From Hyaloperonospora brassicae (taxonomy: Eukaryota; Oomycota; Peronosporomycetes; Peronosporales; Peronosporaceae), in NCBI GenBank assembly GCA_947650285.1, contig CANTFL010000214.1, positions 1 through 64,000 of the forward strand: a stretch of DNA of 64,000 bases. The letters run 5' to 3'. The notes under the pieces were generated by a model. That model worked only from the letters and a program-made list of their open reading frames with translations. It was not told the origin of the DNA and ran no database searches. This document shows, in pieces, positions 32,343 to 46,260 of this stretch. Both the position numbers and the translations under genes were made by a program. Numbering within the stretch: position 1 is the stretch's first letter; every line of letters starts with the position of its first letter.

Positions 32343-35300
32343 CAGTGGATTATAATCCGCATTATAGCGGTAGATCCCCACCGTATCAGTCTCTGCGGTC
32401 ACCACGGTGGAATGTCCATGCTCTTCACTATATCCCACATCGGTCTCGTTTTTATGATAGTGACTGATTTGTTTTCTGTCAGGAGCACCATCACTGGAAT
32501 TTACCCATTTTCGATCACCTTTGCCCCCACCTCGATCTTCAAGTTAGCAACTCGATAGGGTGCCACAGCGTCACAGCTCATAGCCTTGGTGGCGTTGATC
32601 ACAGCAGGTGACAGCATATCATCATTCACTCCAGGTAAGGTATCGTAAGTCCTTGTTATAGCTGCTTCTTTGGACTGTCGCTCGTCTCGTCCTTGGAACA
32701 CACCATCTCGAGTCGATATCCCGCCTGACTGACGTCTGGACTCTCCATGCACCGTATCAATCTACTCAGGGTCGCCGTCTTTGGCCGCGCTATCTTCACA
32801 TACCGATAGGTTCAATCCGATCGACGCTTGATAGATCTTCACCTTGACCTGCGCCGGCGACCTCGCCTCCTCGTTTCCCTTCTACAATCTCACGGTCGCA
32901 TTAATTTCGAGTCCTTTAACCAGTCGGGTATGCTCTTCTTGCAACTCACCATCCTGGACCCCGATCCCGTCTGACTGACGGCTGGACCGTTCTTGAAAAA
33001 CAGATCAGCTACCTCAGACTCGGTGTCTTCGTCCGTAATCTCTCTTGTGGCGTCAATCTCTTGCTTCGTTCGGTCTTGTATCCACTCGACGCTTTTAATC
33101 TTCTTTGTAATATCGACCGCCGAAGATATCTTCGTACATAGTCGATCTCCACTTGTAGGGTGGTCGCCGCAGAGTAATCCGCACCCCCTGTCCAGATCAG
33201 CTTCGAGATCTTGATCCATAAAATACTTTTGATAACTTTCTCGATCTTGATATTCCGAATGTTGACCCGATCCATCGGGTGAATGCGAATTCACTTCGCG
33301 ATCTTGACATGTCCAAAAGTGTGGTTCACCTTCGCAATTTTGATCCCTCGAACACTCTGGATCACCTTCTTGATCTCGATCTGTCGAATAGTGTGGATCA
33401 ACTTCGCGATCTCGCTCGATACTAACGATTATCTTCAGTGGATTATAATCCGCATTATAGCGGTAGATCCCCACCGTATCAGTCTCGCGGTCACCACGGT
33501 GGAATGTCCATGCTCTTCACTATATCCCACATCGGTCTCGTTTTTATGATAGTGACTGATTTGTTTTCTGTCAGGAGCACCATCACTGGAATTTACCCAT
33601 TTTCGATCACCTTTGCCCCCACCTCGATCTTCAAGTTAGCAACTCGATAGGGTGCCACAGCGTCACAGCTCATAGCCTTGGTGGCGTTGATCACAGCAGG
33701 TGACAGCATATCATCATTCACTCCAGGTAAGGTATCGTAAGTCCTTGTTATAGCTGCTTCTTTGGACTGTCGCTCGTCTCGTCCTTGGAACACACCATCT
33801 CGAGTCGATATCCCGCCTGACTGACGTCTGGACTCTCCATGCACCGTATCAATCTACTCAGGGTCGCCGTCTTTGGCCGCGCTATCTTCACATACCGATA
33901 GGTTCAATCCGATCGACGCTTGATAGATCTTCACCTTGACCTGCGCCGGCGACCTCGCCTCCTCGTTTCCCTTCTACAATCTCACGGTCGCATTAATTTC
34001 GAGTCCTTTAACCAGTCGGGTATGCTCTTCTTGCAACTCACCATCCTGGACCCCGATCCCGTCTGACTGACGGCTGGACCGTTCTTGAAAAACAGATCAG
34101 CTACCTCAGACTCGGTGTCTTCGTCCGTAATCTCTCTTGTGGCGTCAATCTCTTGCTTCGTTCGGTCTTGTATCCACTCGACGCTTTTAATCTTCTTTGT
34201 AATATCGACCGCCGAAGATATCTTCGTACATAGTCGATCTCCACTTGTAGGGTGGTCGCCGCAGAGTAATCCGCACCCCCTGTCCAGATCAGCTTCGAGA
34301 TCTTGATCCATAAAATACTTTTGATAACTTTCTCGATCTTGATATTCCGAATGTTGACCCGATCCATCGGGTGAATGCGAATTCACTTCGCGATCTTGAC
34401 ATGTCCAAAAGTGTGGTTCACCTTCGCAATTTTGATCCCTCGAACACTCTGGATCACCTTCTTGATCTCGATCTGTCGAATAGTGTGGATCAACTTCGCG
34501 ATCTCGCTCGATACTAACGATTATCTTCAGTGGATTATAATCCGCATTATAGCGGTAGATCCCCACCGTATCAGTCTCGCGGTCACCACGGTGGAATGTC
34601 CATGCTCTTCACTATATCCCACATCGGTCTCGTTTTTATGATAGTGACTGATTTGTTTTCTGTCAGGAGCACCATCACTGGAATTTACCCATTTTCGATC
34701 ACCTTTGCCCCCACCTCGATCTTCAAGTTAGCAACTCGATAGGGTGCCACAGCGTCACAGCTCATAGCCTTGGTGGCGTTGATCACAGCAGGTGACAGCA
34801 TATCATCATTCACTCCAGGTAAGGTATCGTAAGTCCTTGTTATAGCTGCTTCTTTGGACTGTCGCTCGTCTCGTCCTTGGAACACACCATCTCGAGTCGA
34901 TATCCCGCCTGACTGACGTCTGGACTCTCCATGCACCGTATCAATCTACGTCAGGGTCGCCGTCTTTGGCCGCGCTATCTTCACATACCGATAGGTTCAA
35001 TCCGATCGACGCTTGATAGATCTTCACCTTGACCTGCGCCGGCGACCTCGCCTCCTCGTTTCCCTTCTACAATCTCACGGTCGCATTCATTTCGAGTCCT
35101 TTAACCAGTCGGGTATGCTCTTCTTGCAACTCACCATCCTGGACCCCGATCCCGTCTGACTGACGGCTGGACCGTTCTTGAAAAACAGATCAGCTACCTC
35201 AGACTCGGTGTCTTCGTCCGTAATCTCTCTTGTGGCGTCAATCTCTTGCTTCGTTCGGTCTTGTATCCACTCGACGCTTTTAATCTTCTTTGTAATATCG

Positions 35301-38300
35301 ACCGCCGAAGGTATCTTCATACATAGTCGATCTCCACTTGTAGGGTGGTCGCCGCAGAGTAATCCGCACCCCCTGTCCAGATCAGCTTCGAGATCTTGAT
35401 CCATAAAATACTTTTGATAACTTTCTCGATCTTGATCTTCCGAATGTTGACCCGATCCATCGGGTGAATGCGAATTCACTTCGCGATCTTGACATGTCCA
35501 AAAGTGTGGTTCACCTTCGCAATTTTGATCCCTCGAACACTCTGGATCACCTTCTTGATCTCGATCTGTCGAATAGTGTGGATCAACTTCGCGATCTCGC
35601 TCGATACTAACGATTATCTTCAGTGGATTATAATCCGCATTATAGCGGTAGATCCCCACCGTATCAGTCTCTGCGGTCACCACGGTGGAATGTCCATGCT
35701 CTTCACTATATCCCACATCGGTCTCGTTTTTATGATAGTGACTGATTTGTTTTCTGTCAGGAGCACCATCACTGGAATTTACCCATTTTCGATCACCTTT
35801 GCCCCCACCTCGATCTTCAAGTTAGCAACTCGATAGGGTGCCACAGCGTCACAGCTCATAGCCTTGGTGGCGTTGATCACAGCAGGTGACAGCATATCAT
35901 CATTCACTCCAGGTAAGGTATCGTAAGTCCTTGTTATAGCTGCTTCTTTGGACTGTCGCTCGTCTCGTCCTTGGAACACACCATCTCGAGTCGATATCCC
36001 GCCTGACTGACGTCTGGACTCTCCATGCACCGTATCAATCTACGTCAGGGTCGCCGTCTTTGGCCGCGCTATCTTCACATACCGATAGGTTCAATCCGAT
36101 CGACGCTTGATCGATCTTCACCTTGACCTGCGCCGGCGACCTCGCCTCCTCGTTTCCCTTCTACAATCTCACGGTCGCATTCATTTCGAGTCCTTTAACC
36201 AGTCGGGTATGCTCTTCTTGCAACTCACCATCCTGGACCCCGATCCCGTCTGACTGACGGCTGGACCGTTCTTGAAAAACAGATCAGCTACCTCAGACTC
36301 GGTGTCTTCGTCCGTAATCTCTCTTGTGGCGTCAATCTCTTGCTTCGTTCGGTCTTGTATCCACTCGACGCTTTTAATCTTCTTTGTAATATCGACCGCC
36401 GAAGGTATCTTCGTACATAGTCGATCTCCACTTGTAGGGTGGTCGCCACAGAGTAATCCGCACCCCCTGTCCAGATCAGCTTCGAGATCTTGATCCATAA
36501 AATACTTTTGATAACTTTCTCGATCTTGATCTTCCGAATGTTGACCCGATCCATCGGGTGAATGCGAATTCACTTCGCGATCTTGACATAGTCCAAAAGT
36601 GTGGTTCACCTTCGCAATTTTGATCCCTCGAACACTCTGGATCACCTTCTTGATCTCGATCTGTCGAATAGTGTGGATCAACTTCGCGATCTCGCTCGAT
36701 ACTAACGATTATCTTCAGTGGATTATAATCCGCATTATAGCGGTAGATCCCCACCGTATCAGTCTCTGCGGTCACCACGGTGGAATGTCCATGCTCTTCA
36801 CTATATCCCACATCGGTCTCGTTTTTATGATAGTGACTGATTTGTTTTCTGTCAGGAGCACCATCACTGGAATTTACCCATTTTCGATCACCTTTGCCCC
36901 CACCTCGATCTTCAAGTTAGCAACTCGATAGGGTGCCACAGCGTCACAGCTCATAGCCTTGGTGGCATTGATCACAGCAGGTGACAGCATATCATCATTC
37001 ACTCCAGGTAAGGTATCGTAAGTCCTTGTTATAGCTGCTTCTTTGGACTGTCGCTCGTCTCGTCCTTGGAACACACCATCTCGAGTCGATATCCCGCCTG
37101 ACTGACGTCTGGACTCTCCATGCACCGTATCAATCTCCTCAGGGTCGCCGTCTTTGGCCGCGCTATCTTCACATACCGATCGGTTCAATCCGATCGACGC
37201 TTGATCGATCTTCACCTTGACCTGCGCCGGCGACCTCGCCTCCTCGTTTCCCTTCTACAATCTCACGGTCGCATTCATTTCGAGTCCTTTAACCAGTCGG
37301 GTATGCTCTTCTTGCAACTCACCATCCTGGACCCCGATCCCGTCTGACTGACGGCTGGACCGTTCTTGAAAAACAGATCAGCTACCTCAGACTCGGTGTC
37401 TTCGTCCGTAATCTCTCTTGTGGCGTCAATCTCTTGCTTCGTTCGGTCTTGTATCCACTCGACGCTTTTAATCTTCTTTGTAATATCGACCGCCGAAGGT
37501 ATCTTCATACATAGTCGATCTCCACTTGTAGGGTGGTCGCCACAGAGTAATCCGCACCCCCTGTCCAGATCAGCTTCGAGATCTTGATCCATAAAATACT
37601 TTTGATAACTTTCTCGATCTTGATCTTCCGAATGTTGACCCGATCCATCGGGTGAATGCGAATTCACTTCGCGATCTTGACATAGTCCAAAAGTGTGGTT
37701 CACCTTCGCAATTTTGATCCCTCGAACACTCTGGATCACCTTCTTGATCTCGATCTGTCGAATAGTGTGGATCAACTTCGCGATCTCGCTCGATACTAAC
37801 GATTATCTCCAGTGGATTATAATCCGCATTATAGCGGTAGATCCCCACCGTATCAGTCTCTGCGGTCACCACGGTGGAATGTCCATGCTCTTCACTATAT
37901 CCCACATCGGTCTCGTTTTTATGATAGTGACTGATTTGTTTTCTGTCAGGAGCACCATCACTGGAATTTACCCATTTTCGATCACCTTTGCCCCCACCTC
38001 GATCTTCAAGTTAGCAACTCGATAGGGTGCCACAGCGTCACAGCTCATAGCCTTGGTGGCGTTGATCACAGCAGGTGACAGCATATCATCATTCACTCCA
38101 GGTAAGGTATCGTAAGTCCTTGTTATAGCTGCTTCTTTGGACTGTCGCTCGTCTCGTCCTTGGAACACACCATCTCGAGTCGATATCCCGCCTGACTGAC
38201 GTCTGGACTCTCCATGCACCGTATCAATCTCCTCAGGGTCGCCGTCTTTGGCCGCGCTATCTTCACATACCGATAGGTTCAATCCGATCGACGCTTGATC

Positions 38301-41300
38301 GATCTTCACCTTGACCTGCGCCGGCGACCTCGCCTCCTCGTTTCCCTTCGACGATCTCACGGTCGCATTCATTTCGAGTCCTTTAACCAGTCGGGTATGC
38401 TCTTCTTGCAACTCACCATCCTGGACCCCGATCCCGTCTGACTGACGGCTGGACCGTTCTTGAAAAACAGATCAGCTACCTCAGACTCGGTGTCTTCGTC
38501 CGTAATCTCTCTTGTGGCGTCAATCTCTTGCTTCGTTCGGTCTTGTATCCACTCGACGCTTTTCATCTTCTTTGTAATATCGACCGCCGAAGGTATCTTC
38601 ATACATAGTCGATCTCCACTTGTAGGGTGGTCGCCACAGAGTAATCCGCACCCCCTGTCCAGATCAGCTTCGAGATCTTGATCCATAAAATACTTTTGAT
38701 AACTTTCTCGATCTTGATCTTCAGAATGTTGACCCGATCCATCGGGTGAATGCGAATTCACTTCGCGATCTTGACATAGTCCAAAAGTGTGGTTCACCTT
38801 CGCAATTTTGATCCCTCGAACACTCTGGATCACCTTCTTGATCTCGATCTGTCGAATAGTGTGGATCAACTTCGCGATCTCGCTCGATACTAACGATTAT
38901 CTCCAGTGGATTATAATCCGCATTATAGCGGTAGATCCCCACCGTATCAGTCTCTGCGGTCACCACGGTGGAATGTCCATGCTCTTCACTATATCCCACA
39001 TCGGTCTCGTTTTTATGATAGTGACTGATTTGTTTTCTGTCAGGAGCACCATCACTGGAATTTACCCATTTTCGATCACCTTTGCCCCCACCTCGATCTT
39101 CAAGTTAGCAACTCGATAGGGTGCCACAGCGTCACAGCTCATAGCCTTGGTGGCATTGATCACAGCAGGTGACAGCATATCATCATTCACTCCAGGTAAG
39201 GTATCGTAAGTCCTTGTTATAGCTGCTTCTTTAGACTGTCGCTCGTCTCGTCCTTGGAACACACCATCTCGAGTCGATATCCCGCCTGACTGACGTCTGG
39301 ACTCTCCATGCACCGTATCAATCTACGTCAGGGTCGCCGTCTTTGGCCGCGCTAGCTTCACATACCGATCGGTTCAATCCGATCGACGCTTGATCGATCT
39401 CCACCTTGACCTGCGCCGGCGACCTCGCCTCCTCGTTTCCCTTCGACGATCTCACGGTCGCATTCATTTCGAGTCCTTTAACCAGTCGGGTATGCTCTTC
39501 TTGCAACTCACCATCCTGGACCCCGATCCCGTCTGACTGACGGCTGGACCGTTCTTGAAAAACAGATCAGCTACCTCAGACTCGGTGTCTTCGTCCGTAA
39601 TCTCTCTTGTGGCGTCAATCTCTTGCTTCGTTCGGTCTTGTATCCACTCGACGCTTTTCATCTTCTTTGTAATATCGACCGCCGAAGGTATCTTCATACA
39701 TAGTCGATCTCCACTTGTAGGGTGGTCGCCACAGAGTAATCCGCACCCCCTGTCCAGATCAGCTTCGAGATCTTGATCCATAAAATACTTTTGATAACTT
39801 TCTCGATCTTGATCTTCAGAATGTTGACCCGATCCATCGGGTGAATGCGAATTCACTTCGCGATCTTGACATAGTACAAAAGTGTGGTTCACCTTCGCAA
39901 TTTTGATCCCTCGAACACTCTGGATCACCTTCTTGATCTCGATCTGTCGAATAGTGTGGATCAACTTCGCGATCTCGCTCGATACTAACGATTATCTCCA
40001 GTGGATTATAATCCGCATTATAGCGGTAGATCCCCACCGTATCAGTCTCTGCGGTCACCACGGTGGAATGTCCATGCTCTTCACTATATCCCACATCGGT
40101 CTCGTTTTTATGATAGTGACTGATTTGTTTTCTGTCAGGAGCACCATCACTGGAATTTACCCATTTTCGATCACCTTTGCCCCCACCTCGATCTTCAAGT
40201 TAGCAACTCGATAGGGTGCCACAGCGTCACAGCTCATAGCCTTGGTGGCATTGATCACAGCAGGTGACAGCATATCATCATTCACTCCAGGTAAGGTATC
40301 GTAAGTCCTTGTTATAGCTGCTTCTTTAGACTGTCGCTCGTCTCGTCCTTGGAACACACCATCTCGAGTCGATATCCCGCCTGACTGACGTCTGGACTCT
40401 CCATGCACCGTATCAATCTCGTCAGGGTCGCCGTCTTTGGCCGCGCTAGCTTCACATACCGATCGGTTCAATCCGATCGACGCTTGATCGATCTCCACCT
40501 TGACCTGCGCCGGCGACCTCGCCTCCTCGTTTCCCTTCGACGATCTCACGGTCGCATTCATTTCGAGTCCTTTAACCAGTCGGGTATGCTCTTCTTGCAA
40601 CTCACCATCCTGGACCCCGATCCCGTCTGACTGACGGCTGGACCGTTCTTGAAAAACAGATCAGCTACCTCAGACTCGGTGTCTTCGTCCGTAATCTCTC
40701 TTGTGGCGTCAATCTCTTGCTTCGTTCGGTCTTGTATCCACTCGACGCTTTTCATCTTCTTTGTAATATCGACCGCCGAAGGTATCTTCATACATAGTCG
40801 ATCTCCACTTGTAGGGTGGTCGCCACAGAGTAATCCGCACCCCCTGTCCAGATCAGCTTCGAGATCTTGATCCATAAAATACTTTTGATAACTTTCTCGA
40901 TCTTGATCTTCCGAATGTTGACCCGATCCATCGGGTGAATGCGAATTCACTTCGCGATCTTGACATGTCCAAAAGTGTGGTTCACCTTCGCAATTTTGAT
41001 CCCTCGAACACTCTGGATCACCTTCTTGATCTCGATCTGTCGAATAGTGTGGATCAACTTCGCGATCTCGCTCGATACTAACGATTATCTCCAGTGGATT
41101 ATAATCCGCATTATAGCGGTAGATCCCCACCGTATCAGTCTCTGCGGTCACCACGGTGGAATGTCCATGCTCTTCACTATATCCCACATCGGTCTCGTTT
41201 TTATGATAGTGACTGATTTGTTTTCTGTCAGGAGCACCATCACTGGAATTTACCCATTTTCGATCACCTTTGCCCCCACCTCGATCTTCAAGTTAGCAAC

Positions 41301-42565
41301 TCGATAGGGTGCCACAGCGTCACAGCTCATAGCCTTGGTGGCGTTGATCACAGCAGGTGACAGCATATCATCATTCACTCCAGGTAAGGTATCGTAAGTC
41401 CTTGTTATAGCTGCTTCTTTGGACTGTCGCTCGTCTCGTCCTTGGAACACACCATCTCGAGTCGATATCCCGCCTGACTGACGTCTGGACTCTCCATGCA
41501 CCGTATCAATCTACTCAGGGTCGCCGTCTTTGGCCGCGCTATCTTCACATACCGATAGGTTCAATCCGATCGACGCTTGATAGATCTTCACCTTGACCTG
41601 CGCCGGCGACCTCGCCTCCTCGTTTCCCTTCTACAATCTCACGGTCGCATTAATTTCGAGTCCTTTAACCAGTCGGGTATGCTCTTCTTGCAACTCACCA
41701 TCCTGGACCCCGATCCCGTCTGACTGACGGCTGGACCGTTCTTGAAAAACAGATCAGCTACCTCAGACTCGGTGTCTTCGTCCGTAATCTCTCTTGTGGC
41801 GTCAATCTCTTGCTTCGTTCGGTCTTGTATCCACTCGACGCTTTTAATCTTCTTTGTAATATCGACCGCCGAAGGTATCTTCATACATAGTCGATCTCCA
41901 CTTGTAGGGTGGTCGCCGCAGAGTAATCCGCACCCCCTGTCCAGATCAGCTTCGAGATCTTGATCCATAAAATACTTTTGATAACTTTCTCGATCTTGAT
42001 CTTCCGAATGTTGACCCGATCCATCGGGTGAATGCGAATTCACTTCGCGATCTTGACATAGTCCAAAAGTGTGGTTCACCTTCGCAATTTTGATCCCTCG
42101 AACACTCTGGATCACCTTCTTGATCTCGATCTGTCGAATAGTGTGGATCAACTTCGCGATCTCGCTCGATACTAACGATTATCTCCAGTGGATTATAATC
42201 CGCATTATAGCGGTAGATCCCCACCGTATCAGTCTCTGCGGTCACCACGGTGGAATGTCCATGCTCTTCACTATATCCCACATCGGTCTCGTTTTTATGA
42301 TAGTGACTGATTTGTTTTCTGTCAGGAGCACCATCACTGGAATTTACCCATTTTCGATCACCTTTGCCCCCACCTCGATCTTCAAGTTAGCAACTCGATA
42401 GGGTGCCACAGCGTCACAGCTCATAGCCTTGGTGGCGTTGATCACAGCAGGTGACAGCATATCATCATTCACTCCAGGTAAGGTATCGTAAGTCCTTGTT
42501 ATAGCTGCTTCTTTGGACTGTCGCTCGTCTCGTCCTTGGAACACACCATCTCGAGTCGATATCCG
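32343..42565 (-). repeat. tandem array of nine 1.09-kb units plus a 380-bp partial unit
   Basis: The seam cagtggattataatcc recurs at 32343, 33436, 34528, 35621, 36716, 37810, 38904, 39999, 41092 and 42186, giving unit lengths of 1092-1095 bp. All units are head to tail and inverted relative to element D. Each carries two minus-strand frames: one of about 166-209 aa (EEHGHSTVV, DREVDPHYS, DLDRGCGLLCGDHP, SEVADLFFKNG) and one of 83-147 aa (GESRRQSGGISTRDG, DTLPGVNDDMLSP). Units differ by scattered point changes and 1-3 nt indels, so they are not exact duplicates. The last unit breaks off at 42565 into unrelated sequence. Whether any frame is translated is unknown. Confidence 0.9.
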
Positions 42566-43234
42566 CAAATTAGCGTTCTTTTTGCTTTCCAGAGTCGTTT
42601 CTCCATCTTCAATTAAAACGCTTTCTTGGTCATAAGCTCAGCTGCGGCAATACAACTTCTCCCACATACAGGTACTAAACGGCCTTTAACTGCTTTACTA
42701 GATCACTCCAATCAATCGATTCAATAGGTACCGTTTCATTCTTTAAGGCAATGACTCTTATAGATTTATATCTTTATTCAAGAGCCTCTAAACATGATAA
42801 AATATCGCTTTGCTTGTGTGTATCAGTTCATGGCATCGCACTCTGCAAGGTTGACGGTCGGTCACTGCAATGGTGCACTACTGACAAAGACAAAGTTACA
42901 TTTTGAAATGAATCACAATACCCACGCTCAACAAACGTAACAGCCATGCTTCTCTGCTTCATCAGAATTATAAAAGAAAGCAAAAATTCGTTGAAGGATG
43001 AACCAATCTGTGCACAAAGTAATTAAATGTCTACTCTGGCTCTTGCTGAGACCACCGATTGAGGCGCGGTATTAATGAGCGAATCGTCTAGCCCGCTGAT
43101 GGTGTGGTCAGACTTTTGTAACAATTGGATAACGTAGATATCTCTCTCGCTCAGACGCTTTTTTATCATGTGATGTGGTAATAATAAGACAGCAAAATGA
43201 GCGACGCGTTCGTTTAGTAATGTTTATGTAAAAC

Positions 43235-43456
43235 TCACTCGAGCGTGTAAAAGCGTGCGTACACATTTTTTATATCCACCAAGATTGTGTGCGTAATATA
43301 TAGAAGATATAAAAGCGCTTGAATTTCTCGTTGAGCATGCTCGTACCTACTTTCGTTAGGATATAACACGCGGCCGCAAAATCTCATCATCGGTATTTTA
43401 TCGCCCTGGTAATGCATCAGCGTGCTGTTCAGTACCGACGGGTATGTGAACATCAT
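43235..43456 (-). pseudogene. gypsy RNase H remnant
   Basis: The 73-residue frame includes MRFCGRVLYPNESRYEHAQ and then REIQALLYLLYITHTILV. It aligns with VTFTSRTLKPNELNYGTVE and KEVLALLRILDVCYTTLA of copy B, the start of the RT-linked RNase H. Confidence 0.75.
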
Positions 43457-43787
43457 TAATAAAATTATCTGTCGGATTTAATGACGCGAGATAGGGCTTC
43501 ATTAAAATATACATTGAGCAGGGAAAAAGAGGCGTGCGAGACATTGAGAGCCGTAGATTCGCTGTAATTTTCTACTTTGAGCTGTTGGAGGACGACGCCA
43601 TAGACAGCAATTTTTGAATGAATCTAACATTATAGCTGACTTTACTTAGAAAAGCTGGCATTACTTTCTTCGATCTTGGCAATAAATGTTCTGCGATGGA
43701 TAAAAATTTTGGTATGTCAGTCGTAATGCTATGTGAGCACACTTAATACGAGAAAAAGCCAACTCCAGGTTTCGCATATATGCTATT

Positions 43788-43895
43788 CGAAAAGAACGAC
43801 GCTGATCCGACATTCGGTAATGAATCCTAACAATCGGTCGAGAGTAGCTAGACAATCATCTAAGCTGCCACTACCAAAGCAGATGTCATCCACAA
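43788..43895 (-). pseudogene. gypsy RT catalytic box remnant
   Basis: The minus strand reads FVDDICFGSGSLDDCLATL and then DRLLGFITECRISV, the RT active-site box and the following helix of an oomycete gypsy family that differs from copies A and B (YIDDIL). A stop follows near 43785. Confidence 0.8.
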
Positions 43896-46085
43896 ACTAT
43901 CAGCGATAACAATGACCAGGATGGAGTCGAAAACATTGCATGTACGATATTTATATCACTGGGTGGGTCGTCGGCCAGACCTTGCAACGGACATGTCACC
44001 TCAATAGACTGTTAATCGGCGTCTTCCCTGGTTTTTGTATGTAAAGTATAACCGTTTTTGTGTAGTGCGGTCATTATGTTTGCCCGACATGATTGTATCT
44101 CATTTTCAGATCTTTGCGTCGTGTGGATGCGAATCTGTTCCATCCTTCACTCAGATGAACTTACTCAACAGGGAGTTATCTTTGAGACGTTGATAGATCA
44201 TGGGAGCATTCTTGAGCTAAATCACATTCGTAACAATTTGGTAGCCAAGTGCATTGACATACGCTGATATACTCTGAACTCGTTCCCTCACCATTATTTC
44301 ATCGAATCTGTTCGCAGCATCTCGCAAACAAAACTATTGATATCACCACTATTCTGTCAATCGATCATTTACTAGAAGCATACATACTTCATTCCTGCTT
44401 TCACAGCATTTACTATCCTGTAATTGATACATAAGCGCATGTCGACCACATTATTTTATGTTACTATAACCATTGGCAATGACTATGGACGCTAAGAGAA
44501 AAAATTAGTCGATCTTCCCACAAGCCTTTAAAACGTTCATGAATTTTCTCTAGACGTTGCAGAGGTATGCGTAGAGAACGTCGCTGGATGGTTTCGTGTC
44601 CTTTGACATCTATATCATATGCCACGCCATAAACCGGTGGTATAAATGTGTTGTCGCTTGCGATAATGATCCGTTCATGTTTTTTAGCACAGCAATTATA
44701 AAATCGTGTTGATTTGAACTTTGCGCTGGATATTGGGCATTCGCAATTTGATAATATAATGATGTTGATGTTAGCGTTGTAAAAACTTGTAGAAAAGATA
44801 AGTTATGAGCATAATCGATCATATCGAGGTCCTCTGCTCCATTTTTGTCTCTGTCTAACGATTTCATGATTCCGTATTAATCGACGCTGGTTGCATTACA
44901 GCTTTTAAATCGCACGGAAATATTTGGCCAAGATTTTCTTCTGGTCCTTCTATCTTCTCGAGTGTTTCTGTCTGCTGTGCTGACTCGTCGAGTCGCGTTC
45001 ATCGTCTGAATCTGCTGTTCCAGACTCTTCCCGTCACGATTGGCATTCTGGATACGCCGAAGTAATCTATTCTTTCCGTATTCGTGGGATTGCCCATGTA
45101 TGTTTGAGTCCAGTGGGTCCCGCTTGTCGCGTCGAGACAAACCCATTCTCACATTTGATGATTCTCGACCAGGTTCTGGAACTACGTCTGACCTGACCGA
45201 TTCTTCATCGTCTATCTGTGTCATTTAAGTTGCTACTGTAAGTGATACCGGATGTACATCGTGATCATATGTTTAATCAATGTCTCTACATGATTGTGGC
45301 TATACGGCATGATGAAAGGGACCTCTTGCTAGTACTTGATCGTTCTGGGCGCGGAGTTATAGGTAGTTGTCTTTAGTCTTCTTCGGCTTACCAAGGATGT
45401 ATTTAGGTCGTCAGTACGTTAAAATATCGACTGCAGGTAGTAGTCTTGACATCCACTCTCTGTACATTGCTTATTCGTATTTGTATAGATCTTTCGTAAG
45501 TACACCTTCATATGCCAGCACTCGCCAATTATGATGATGAGACGAACCTATCCGCACGTATTAATTTTCTTTCAGCAGCACCTTATGAGTAATTCACATG
45601 ATGATCGGGAAATTTGCTGGACATACCTTGAACTTTGACGACACATCGATGAGCCGCACCTTCATTGCTAGTCGATCCTTCCCATATAAACTGTAGGTAT
45701 AATCTTTGGAAGTCGTCTTATTCATATTTCGTGAGTCAAAGCGCTGGGCTGTTGGACTTGTGTCGCCAGACTTCAACCGATGATATTCGGTACTCACCTG
45801 ACCGATTGGTTCTCTAGTCACCTCGTTACTATATATAGGCTCGTTGTCCTACCTCGATGACCTAATGAGTGGGTTCGCAATCTCGCCTGGCAGTTTAGCG
45901 GTCGCGTTCAGATCTCTAACTTTCCTTTAGCTTGTATTATAAACTCGTTCCCAAAGGTGAAATCTACTCCAGCGTGATGTAGAAAAATCTACATTTTGAG
46001 GACATACGCTACAACCAGTCGAGGGTAAAAATGACTACGACTTGCGACGTGGTAACGAACTTTGACTTTCCTATTCCTTGTACGT

Positions 46086-46260
46086 CTATCTATTTTCCGT
46101 TTCTGACTATTTATTAGAATAATAATCTCTTTGCCTACGTTCCTCTGACTGTGGACACATTCGCGCCTGTTTCGAACAATAAGTGCATTCTTCATTTACA
46201 GATCTCATTATTACAGCTCTTACATGTACTCGACGTTCAATTTTTCTGAACGACCACAAT
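46086..46260 (-). pseudogene. gypsy protease remnant
   Basis: The minus strand reads LLFETGANVSTVRGT around 46185-46140, similar to MLFDSGAKVSIIDTT of copy B. The catalytic aspartate is replaced by glutamate. Stops lie on both sides. A cysteine pattern CRECG about 45 codons upstream may be the end of gag. Confidence 0.55.

Noticed and set aside
32343..42565. Array as a CRISPR locus or as rDNA/tRNA repeats
   Set aside because: Units are 1.09 kb with no spacer structure, no RNA-gene resemblance, and clear homology to element D.
44877..45224. Minus-strand 115-aa charged frame as a secreted effector
   Set aside because: No signal peptide, no RXLR or LFLAK motif near the start; probably decayed pol.
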